NCBI GenBank assembly: GCA_947177435.1
Contig: CAMWUM010000027.1
Location: 1-11,239, forward strand
Source: an uncultured Muribaculaceae bacterium
GTDB taxonomy: Bacteria > Bacteroidota > Bacteroidia > Bacteroidales > Muribaculaceae
DNA: 11,239 nt
Direction of reading: 5' to 3'
Shown here: positions 1 to 6,442 of the stretch, piece after piece
Numbering within the stretch: the first letter of the stretch is position 1
How the letters are laid out: every line of letters starts with the position of its first letter
The notes under the pieces: model-generated
The model's database searches: none
What the model was told of the DNA's origin: nothing
What the model saw: only the letters and a program-made list of their open reading frames with translations
Translations under genes and position numbers: made by a program

Positions 1-775
1 CCCTTCTGCGTGAAAGCGTACTTCTTGGGGAGGCCGATAACGATGTTGCGAGCGCCTGGCAATTGCTAATAGCGGTCTTGAGCGCTGCTTCGGCGTCATT
101 TACGACAGACTGGTCAGACGAACTCATGGCAGCCTTGGCAGTGGCGAGGGCTGCGTTGAGCGCGTCGACAGCAGCCTGCGCGTACTGGCCGTGGCCTGAG
201 CCGACGTTGGCGCCGATCTCAGCGATGAGCGCCTCAGCAGTTGCGATCTGAGACTCGAGGGCACCGGTATACGCGCCTGCGGTCTTCTCCAAGAGGTACC
301 AGAGGTGCTTGCCGTCGTTGCCGTTCTTGTTGGTGTACACGGTAGTGCCTTCGTTGTTGTCGTCAGAGCCGAAGTATAGGCCTCTGCCTTCGTTTTTGAG
401 AACAAGCCAGTCTGAGAGGTACGAAATGTTGAGGTCCCAGCGAGCGAAAGTTTCGCCTTTGGGCATCTCTGCCGGGGTGGCGGCAAACTGTGCGGTCCAG
501 CCGTTGTCGCTGCCGAGATACTGGCCGGTGGTGGTGTTTTTGATGTAGTACGAATCCTCGCCGGTGGACTCGAATACCCAGACCTGGTTGTCGTTTTTGC
601 CGGCGCCATAGATTTTGGCCCTGTTGGCATCGGTGTCATGCGAAAGGAACATACCGGAGGAGTGTACGATGTAGTACTCCTTGCCAGCCTCCGGAGCCGT
701 GATTGGCTCAGCTGATGCGTACTGCTGCGCGAAGAATCCGAGCAGCAATCCTAACATCACAAAGAACTTTTTCAT
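1..775 (-). CDS. Secreted ricin-like / FIVAR-like protein, 3' end beyond window
   Basis: Starts at ATG 775-773 and runs off the left edge; about 240 residues read cleanly. Residues 1-22 are a Sec signal peptide (MKK, then a hydrophobic LGLLLGFF core, cleavage predicted after ASA). Residues 25-163 resemble a ricin-type beta-trefoil: repeated YYIV/YYIK strands, a QVW motif at 64-66 (the QxW signature), then ARWDL and HLWYLL. Residues 168-240 are Ala-rich, helical and FIVAR-like (ALESQIATAEALI, then VDALNAALATAKAAM), a module common in cell-surface carbohydrate-binding proteins. Such proteins usually continue into further adhesion or sorting domains, which would lie outside the window. Function is probably export and glycan or surface binding; no catalytic domain is visible. 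Near positions 45-66 the frame seems to break: the original frame continues with poor codons, while another frame reads RNIVIGLPKKYAFTQK. It lies downstream of the HTCS gene, separated by 175 bp with its own likely promoter. Confident it is a real exported protein; the domain names are from recognition by eye. Confidence 0.8.
   Translation of the reverse strand, partial: MKKFFVMLGLLLGFFAQQYASAEPITAPEAGKEYYIVHSSGMFLSHDTDANRAKIYGAGKNDNQVWVFESTGEDSYYIKNTTTGQYLGSDNGWTAQFAATPAEMPKGETFARWDLNISYLSDWLVLKNEGRGLYFGSDDNNEGTTVYTNKNGNDGKHLWYLLEKTAGAYTGALESQIATAEALIAEIGANVGSGHGQYAQAAVDALNAALATAKAAMSSSDQSVVNDAEAALKTAISNCQALATSLSASPRSTLSRRR
45..66 (-). other. Probable frameshift site in the secreted-protein gene
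   Basis: In the frame set by the ATG at 775, the codons after CAG (58-56) read ALATSLSASPRSTLSRRR, with 9 of 18 codons ending in G or C. In the frame whose codons start at positions such as 50 and 47, the sequence reads RNIVIGLPKKYAFTQK, with 14 of 16 codons ending in G or C. That frame has a TAG at 68-66, so any shift must lie left of 66. One extra base near the GG at 56-55 would join the two frames. It could be a sequencing or assembly error or a true mutation; I see no recoding signal. Confidence 0.55.
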
Positions 776-819
776 GATAGATTTGAAATTGGTTTATAAA
801 ATTGTTTAGGTTTATTGAT

Positions 820-849
820 CTATTCTAAGGCACTTTTTCACGATGCAAA
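820..849 (-). promoter_or_regulatory. Weak candidate promoter of the secreted-protein gene
   Basis: On the minus strand a TTTG (849-846) is followed after 18 bp by TAGAATAG (827-820), a partial match to the Bacteroidota -33 TTTG / -7 TAnnTTTG promoter. A rival reading uses TTAATTTG (853-846) as the -7 element, but then the only nearby TTTG (869-866) is just 12 bp away. Neither is strong, which would suit a promoter that needs an activator. Transcription would begin some tens of bases before the ATG at 775, giving an AT-rich leader without a Shine-Dalgarno sequence. Confidence 0.3.
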
Positions 850-873
850 TTAACTGCAATATCTCCAAAAATA

Positions 874-909
874 GGTATAGTTATTGCCTTTTTTGGTGTA
901 ATTATTGCC
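874..909 (-). promoter_or_regulatory. 21-bp-period direct repeat, candidate AraC-type operator
   Basis: Two 15-bp copies on the minus strand, GGCAATAATTACACC (909-895) and GGCAATAACTATACC (888-874), match at 13 of 15 positions and start exactly 21 bp apart, two turns of the helix. AraC-family domains bind paired direct half-sites with this period, and the gene ending 42 bp away encodes an HTCS with an AraC-type output domain. The pair sits upstream of the start and the likely promoter of the secreted-protein gene, where an activator would bind. The first copy also overlaps a near-palindrome, AATATTGGCAATAAT (915-901). Binding by this particular HTCS is inference. Confidence 0.5.
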
Positions 910-950
910 AATATTCATGGTAACAAATTCGGTATCTGTCTAACTATCAA

Positions 951-3900
951 TTACTCCTCCTTTGGCGTGGCGTTGTCGACATAGGCTGTGGGCGTCATGC
1001 CGAACTCGCGTTTGAAACAAATGCTGAAGTATTTCGGGTCGGAGAATCCGACCATGTATGCAAGGTCAGAGATGCGTATGCCGGGGTTCTCGTTCATGAT
1101 TTTGCACGAGGCTTTGAGTCGGACGTTGCGGATGAACGATGTCGGGTTCATGCCGGTTAGCGACTTGAGTTTGTTGAAGAGCGTGGTCTTGCCCACGCCG
1201 ATTTCCTTGGCTAGCTGCGGCACCTCAAATTCGGCGTCGTCAAGGTGCTTCTCCACAATCTCTATGGCGCGTGTGATGAACGTTTCGTCGATCGAGTCGT
1301 AGTCCATGTCCTTTATCTCGACCACGAGCTGGTTTTTGAAATCCTGGGCCCTGCTGCTGCGCCATTTTAATAGGTTTCGTATGCGCGCGAGGAGCACGGT
1401 CAGGTTGAATGGTTTCGACAGGTAGGCGTCGGCTCCGCATTCGTAGGCCTCGGCGCGGTCCTCGGTCTGGTTCTTGGCCGTGAGCACTATCACGGGGATG
1501 TGGCTGGTGTTGATGTCCTGCTTGAGGCGGCGAGTGAGCTCGAGACCGTCCATCCGGGGCATCATTACATCTGTAATCACGATGTCGATGTCGCGGCCGG
1601 CCATCAGCTCGAGGGCAGCCTGGCCGTCGAGGGCGTCGACGGTGTGGTAGTCGTGCTCGAGCAGGCGCACCATCATGGCGCGCAGGTCCTCGTTGTCCTC
1701 GACTATCAGCACGGTGCCCTGCTTAGAGTCGTCGGCCTCGTCGCCCGGGTCTGTGCCATCGGCGTCTTTTGGCTTCAGGACTGTTTGTTCGGCCGGCTGT
1801 GACTGCATCTCGTCGGCGTTGAAGTGCGAGGCCTCGATGGGCAAGCGCACGGTAAAGGTCGTGCCCACGCCCTCCTCGCTTTCCACTTCGATAGTGCCGT
1901 GGCTGAGTTCCACCAGGTCGCGGGTAAGCGACAGGCCTATGCCTGTACCTATGGTCTTGAATTCGCGGTATTCTCCGTCGTAGAATCGCGTGAACAGGTC
2001 TTTGATCTTGTCTTTGGGTATGCCGCGGCCCGAGTCGGAGACGCTGATTACCATGTAGTCGCCGTCGCGGCGGAGCGTAATGTCGATGAGCCCGCGTTCG
2101 CCGGTGTACTTGGCGGCATTGGAGAGCAGATTGTAAAGTATCTTGTCGAGCTTGTCGCTGTCAAAATATCCCATCAAGGGCTCGTCGGGACAGTTGACCG
2201 TCAGGGTCTGGTGCTTTTTGTTGATGAGCGGGCTCAGGGCATCGGCCTCGCGGCGCACAAACAGCGAGGCGTCGCCGTAGCTGACCTTCAGGCGCAGGTT
2301 GTTGCTCTCGGCCTTGCGGAATTCGAGGATTTGCTGCATCAGCTTGATAAGCCTCTTGACATTCACGTCCATAAGGGACACGACCGGATTGGTTCCGGAG
2401 GCCGACTCTTTCAGCTCGTCGATGCCGGCCGAAATCACGGTCAGAGGGGTCAGCAGTTCGTGGGTGACGTTGGTGAAGAACACGAGTTTGGTATGGTTGA
2501 CCTGCTGCATGCTCTCTTTCTCCATCTCGAGCACGCGGATTTTGGCCAGTTCGCGTTCGCGATGCTTGACAAACAGCCACGAGCAGTACAGGAGCGTCAG
2601 TACCATAAGTACATACAGCACGTAGGCCCAGTAAGAGTGGTGCCACGGGCGCTTGACCACGAGGAGCACCGTCTTTTCTACATCGGAGCCGAACGGCTTG
2701 ATTTTGAACTTGTATGTGCCGTAAGGGAGATTGGAGTAGGTGACTGCCCTCTCGCCAACGCGCCAGTCGGAGTCGTAGCCCTGGAGCATGCAGGCAAACT
2801 GGCTGTCGCCGTTGTGGCGCCAGGCCGGCGAGCCGTATGTGAGCGTGACGCTGTTGTAGCCGTGGGGGAGTATGATGCGCTCGGCATAGTAGGGCGTTAC
2901 GCCATAGGTGGTCTCTTGACGCTGTTCGGTGCTCATGGCTCTGAAGTCGCAGCCGCCGATCGATAGGCCTATAAGGCCGAATGCATGGCTGGGGTCAGCA
3001 TAGGCTCGGGCCATGGAGAGAGCGCGGGAGGTGTCGAACTGCATTACGCCCTTGCTCGTGCCTATGGCCATTTGTCCGTTGCGCCAGTACATGCCGCCCA
3101 TGAGCACGTCAGAAGGGAGGCCGTCGTCGGTGGTGAATTTCAGCAGCGGCCCCTCGGATGTCTTGGCAAACAGGCCGCGGTTGGTGGCAATCCAGAGCGT
3201 GCCGTCGGGGGTGCGCATCATCGAACTGATGCGCATGCCGATGCTCGGAGTGATATAGTTAGTGCTCCGCAGCGTGTTGGTAGCGGGGTAGTAGGCGTAA
3301 ATGCCGTCGGTCTCAGTGGATATGAGCAGGCAACTGTCTGACACCACCAGGTCGGTGATGAGTGGCTGCTGGTCGAGGCCGGGGAGGTTGACGCGTTCGG
3401 CCAGTATGGTGTCCGCGCCCTTTGATGGCACTTGGCATCTAAACAGGCCTTGCTCAGTGGTGGCGAAGTAGATATGCCGTCCGGTCTGGCCAATGCCCGA
3501 CACGCGGCTGTCGATGCCACCGACTGGCTTTTGGGCTCCGTTGGCCATCAATGCGTCAGCGCCGCGAGAGGAGGCCAGCCAAAGGTTGCCGTCGCTATCC
3601 TCGTAAAACTCCATAATATGTCCGTAAGGGCGGGGGTGTGAGTCTTCGCTTCGGTACACCCGCTTGAGGTGCCGCTCGCGGTCGAGGGCCATGACATCGC
3701 CGTTGTACGTGGCCAGCCACATCTCGCCGTTGCGACGCTCGCAGATGGCATAGACCGACGACACGTCGACCGTGCCGCCAAAGCCCACCTGCTCATAGGG
3801 GTAGGTCCAGTGCTCGCCGCCACGGGCAATTTTGGCAATGCCGAAGGCTCCGAATCCGGCCCAGATTGTGGCGTCGCGGTCGATGAATGTGGATGTGACC

Positions 3901-4946
3901 ACGGCCGACACCTCGCCTATGCCCGGATAAGCGGGCTTGGCGGAGTCGAAGACTGCAGGGCGCGTGTCAAGGCCCACTGCGCCCTTGCCGAGAGTGCCCA
4001 GCCACATCTGGGCGTCGAGGCCCGGAGCGATGAAGTCGACTTCGCCGAGTTGGGGCAACTCGGGCCATTCGTCGGCCAGCGATGTGAAGTCGCTGTCCTT
4101 GTACACTGACACTCCCTTGCGGTGGCCAATCCACAGGTGGCCTGTGGCGGGGTTGACGGCCATGGCATAGATGCGGTCGTCGTGGAGAGTGCTGTTGGCG
4201 GTGTTGTATTCCTGCCATGAGAGGCGGTCGAGATTGTAGGGGTCGATCAGCCGGTACAGGCCATTGTCCCAACTGCCCACCCAGATGCTGCCCTGCGCGT
4301 CTTGGCATAGAGTAAATGCCGACTTGGAGGGGTTGAGCGATGGGTAATGGTATAGTTTGTTCTCTTGCGGGGAGTAGCGGTAGAAATTGTTGCCCCATGT
4401 GCCAATCCACACCTGGCCCATGCGGTCTTCGATAATGCTCTTGACCGAGCCGGTAACGTTGATGTCGGTGCCGAGCGAGGAGAACTCTCTCACGCGGTTG
4501 GTGGCCGCGTCGTACCGCGCCACACCGGCGTCGTGGCCGATCAGCACATCGCCGTTGCTCAGGCACTTGACCATCCACATATCCCGTTGCACCTCGCTCT
4601 GCTCTGGCATGACAAAGGCGTCGGTGCGTTTGTCGTAATAGGCAAATCCGCTTTTTGATACGAAATAGATGCGTTCGCTGCCGTCGTTGGCCACGCTCAG
4701 GATGTTGTTGGAGAAGGCCGGGGCGTCGATGCCGCGCGAGGGGAAGTAAGTGGATACTTTCTGCCCGTCGCTGCACGACAGACCGTAACGCGTGGCCACC
4801 CAAGTAAGGCCCTCGCCGTCGATGCACACTGACTGCACCTGGTCGTTGAACAGGCCGTCAGAAAGGCCCACCTCCACAAACTGCGCCGCACGGGCCGCGA
4901 TCGCGAGGCCCAAGACCATGCACAGAGTCAGCAGCGTCTTCCTCAT
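951..4946 (-). CDS. Hybrid two-component system sensor-regulator (HTCS)
   Basis: A 1331-residue one-protein signalling system that senses a periplasmic ligand and controls transcription. Residues 1-20 are a signal peptide. About 22-650 hold roughly fourteen propeller repeats of the Reg_prop type (for example GQVWIGTWGNN, GTLWIATNRG), enough for two seven-bladed propellers. Residues 695-765 fit a Y_Y_Y domain and 771-793 the membrane span. The kinase has an H-box FFTNVTHELLTPL with His829, N-box residues Asn939/Asn943, DSGRGIP (971-977) and GTGIGL (1000-1005). The receiver has Glu1083/Asp1084, phospho-acceptor Asp1126, Thr1156 and Lys1178. Residues 1223-1323 are an AraC-type double HTH. All catalytic residues are present, so it should be active. 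The H-box has Leu where Arg or Lys is usual. I chose ATG 4946, 5 nt after the upstream stop and giving a clean signal peptide, over an in-frame GTG at 4955. The ligand is unknown. HTCS usually control glycan-use loci, but no SusCD genes are visible here. Confidence 0.96.
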   Translation of the reverse strand: MRKTLLTLCMVLGLAIAARAAQFVEVGLSDGLFNDQVQSVCIDGEGLTWVATRYGLSCSDGQKVSTYFPSRGIDAPAFSNNILSVANDGSERIYFVSKSGFAYYDKRTDAFVMPEQSEVQRDMWMVKCLSNGDVLIGHDAGVARYDAATNRVREFSSLGTDINVTGSVKSIIEDRMGQVWIGTWGNNFYRYSPQENKLYHYPSLNPSKSAFTLCQDAQGSIWVGSWDNGLYRLIDPYNLDRLSWQEYNTANSTLHDDRIYAMAVNPATGHLWIGHRKGVSVYKDSDFTSLADEWPELPQLGEVDFIAPGLDAQMWLGTLGKGAVGLDTRPAVFDSAKPAYPGIGEVSAVVTSTFIDRDATIWAGFGAFGIAKIARGGEHWTYPYEQVGFGGTVDVSSVYAICERRNGEMWLATYNGDVMALDRERHLKRVYRSEDSHPRPYGHIMEFYEDSDGNLWLASSRGADALMANGAQKPVGGIDSRVSGIGQTGRHIYFATTEQGLFRCQVPSKGADTILAERVNLPGLDQQPLITDLVVSDSCLLISTETDGIYAYYPATNTLRSTNYITPSIGMRISSMMRTPDGTLWIATNRGLFAKTSEGPLLKFTTDDGLPSDVLMGGMYWRNGQMAIGTSKGVMQFDTSRALSMARAYADPSHAFGLIGLSIGGCDFRAMSTEQRQETTYGVTPYYAERIILPHGYNSVTLTYGSPAWRHNGDSQFACMLQGYDSDWRVGERAVTYSNLPYGTYKFKIKPFGSDVEKTVLLVVKRPWHHSYWAYVLYVLMVLTLLYCSWLFVKHRERELAKIRVLEMEKESMQQVNHTKLVFFTNVTHELLTPLTVISAGIDELKESASGTNPVVSLMDVNVKRLIKLMQQILEFRKAESNNLRLKVSYGDASLFVRREADALSPLINKKHQTLTVNCPDEPLMGYFDSDKLDKILYNLLSNAAKYTGERGLIDITLRRDGDYMVISVSDSGRGIPKDKIKDLFTRFYDGEYREFKTIGTGIGLSLTRDLVELSHGTIEVESEEGVGTTFTVRLPIEASHFNADEMQSQPAEQTVLKPKDADGTDPGDEADDSKQGTVLIVEDNEDLRAMMVRLLEHDYHTVDALDGQAALELMAGRDIDIVITDVMMPRMDGLELTRRLKQDINTSHIPVIVLTAKNQTEDRAEAYECGADAYLSKPFNLTVLLARIRNLLKWRSSRAQDFKNQLVVEIKDMDYDSIDETFITRAIEIVEKHLDDAEFEVPQLAKEIGVGKTTLFNKLKSLTGMNPTSFIRNVRLKASCKIMNENPGIRISDLAYMVGFSDPKYFSICFKREFGMTPTAYVDNATPKEE

Positions 4947-4951
4947 ATATA

Positions 4952-6442
4952 TCACTTGAAAGTGGCCTGTGCGGGTTCGTTGTCGATAGCGCCGATGATG
5001 TCAGACTTGCTGACGTCGACTGGCTCAGCCATGAATTCGGGCACGTTGTATGACCGGAACAGGCGTTCGTTGCTGCGCGGATCTTTCTGTGGCAGCAGGA
5101 ATGGCTTGGTGGCCACGCCGTTCTCGTCGAAGTGCGTGATGTAGAGGCGGGTGTACGAGCCGTCGTCGCGGCGGCTGCTGAACACCACCCACTGCCCGCC
5201 GCTGGCAAAGCTGTGGTAGCTCTCCACGTCAGGGCTGTTGAGTTCGTCCATCGGGCGCACGTCGCCGCTGGCAAGGTCGAGGACATAAAGGTCGGCGTCT
5301 TTATGCCAGATGTGGAACGTGCCGTACTCGCCGAGGGTGAACATCAGGAAGCGGCCGTCAGGCGACACGCGGGGATGCGTGGCCGACTTGCCTATCTCCG
5401 AGGCCATAAACACGGTATCGGTAGGACCGAACTGGCGCGTGGCGGGGTCGAACGAGCGGCGGAAGATGTTGTATTTGAAGTCTTTGTAGTTGAACGACTG
5501 ATAGCGTGCCATCTCCTCGTCAGATAGTTGCGGCACGGTGGCCGAAACGTAGTAGAGCCACTTGCCGTCGGGGCTCCACGAGGGGAAGGTCTCGAGTTCG
5601 GCGCTGTCGGCGGCGATGTACGAAATGGTGTTGGCGTCGACGTCGTAGAGCACAAGGTCAGACTTGGCGTCCTGCACCTCCACCTTGTTGGTGTGTGTCG
5701 AGTGGAAATTCTGACTTGTCTCGTTGACTGAATATGCGATGAGCGGCAGGGTGGGGTGCCATGACGGGTACACGCCGGCCGATATGGTCGAGGGAGTCTT
5801 GAGGTTGACCTTGCGGGCCTCGCCGTCCTTGACCACGAGCGTGCCGCCTTTGCCAACTCGCAAATGCATCTGCATATTGCCGCTGCGGTTGTAGTCCTGG
5901 AACGAGTGGCAGTTGACGCACTGGCCTTCTTTCTCGCATGACAAGTTGAAACTGTTGTAGATGTCGCTCTCGTCGAAGTTTTCGAGGCAGCGCTGCTTTA
6001 TCCACACTTTCTCAAACGATATGTACGACGGTTCGATGAGTCGGTACGCCACGTAGGGGTCTATCTCCGAGTCGGATACGTAGATGTCGAATGCGGGATG
6101 GCGCAGCCAGTGGCCGTCGGTCTTGGTGTAGCATACCACTTCGATTTTGCCGCCGGCGGCCTGCTCGAGCATCTTGTGCCATTTCTTCTCGCTGATCTGT
6201 ACCACGGGGCCTGCGGCGCAGTACTCCTCGTGGCCGCCGATGTGGAATGCGGCCATGCTCTCTTCTGCCTCGGCGGTAATTTCGAAATTGAGCGGGGCGA
6301 TGTTGCGCGGCACGGTCACTCCGGCATAGTCGGGGTAAATCTCAATGGGCTCGGCGGAGTCGACAGCGTCGGCCGGAGGTGTCACGCCGCATGACGCGAG
6401 CACCACCAGCGCGGCTGCTAATATATATGATAAGAAACGCAT
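4952..6442 (-). CDS. Beta-propeller (PD40/TolB-like) lipoprotein with CxxCH motif
   Basis: A 496-residue exported lipoprotein. Residues 1-18 form a type II signal with lipobox LASC and lipidated Cys18, so it should sit on a periplasmic or outer membrane. The N-terminal region to about 160 is of unknown fold. At 175-179 lies CVNCH, the attachment motif of c-type haem, with possible axial ligands Met190 and Met192 (NMQMH) nearby and further cysteines at 75, 104, 152 and 168. From about 220 to 440 there are PD40/TolB-like propeller repeats: YPSWHP, FPSWSPDGKWLYY, RVSPDGRFLMF and QWVVFSSRRDDG. Bacteroidota proteins of this kind are often labelled TolB-like or cytochrome c biosynthesis proteins, without solid functional proof. 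Its ATG overlaps the preceding stop by one base (TGATG), implying translational coupling, and the HTCS follows after 5 nt. It might bind haem, or use the cysteines structurally or for a metal; substrate and role are unknown. Confidence 0.85.
   Translation of the reverse strand: MRFLSYILAAALVVLASCGVTPPADAVDSAEPIEIYPDYAGVTVPRNIAPLNFEITAEAEESMAAFHIGGHEEYCAAGPVVQISEKKWHKMLEQAAGGKIEVVCYTKTDGHWLRHPAFDIYVSDSEIDPYVAYRLIEPSYISFEKVWIKQRCLENFDESDIYNSFNLSCEKEGQCVNCHSFQDYNRSGNMQMHLRVGKGGTLVVKDGEARKVNLKTPSTISAGVYPSWHPTLPLIAYSVNETSQNFHSTHTNKVEVQDAKSDLVLYDVDANTISYIAADSAELETFPSWSPDGKWLYYVSATVPQLSDEEMARYQSFNYKDFKYNIFRRSFDPATRQFGPTDTVFMASEIGKSATHPRVSPDGRFLMFTLGEYGTFHIWHKDADLYVLDLASGDVRPMDELNSPDVESYHSFASGGQWVVFSSRRDDGSYTRLYITHFDENGVATKPFLLPQKDPRSNERLFRSYNVPEFMAEPVDVSKSDIIGAIDNEPAQATFK

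Noticed and set aside
124..639. Minus-strand open frame of 171 codons inside the secreted-protein gene
   Set aside because: It overlaps the ATG-775 gene in another frame and gives a Ser/Thr/Pro/Arg-rich product typical of out-of-frame reading; the overlapping frame has a signal peptide and plausible domains.
865..896. Inverted repeat CCAAAAA / TTTTTGG as a terminator after the HTCS gene
   Set aside because: The stem is only 7 bp and mostly A-T, the loop is 18 nt, and no U-run follows. It is more likely incidental to the overlapping direct repeats.
1824..2966. Open frame of 380 codons on the plus strand, antisense to the HTCS kinase region
   Set aside because: It lies wholly within the HTCS coding sequence, whose domains are unmistakable. 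GC-rich, GC-ending codons keep the opposite frame free of stops, and the translation shows no recognisable domain.
4953..4955. GTG at 4955-4953 as the HTCS start, overlapping the lipoprotein stop
   Set aside because: The in-frame ATG at 4946 starts exactly at a classic MRK signal peptide; the GTG would add only three residues and is the weaker codon.
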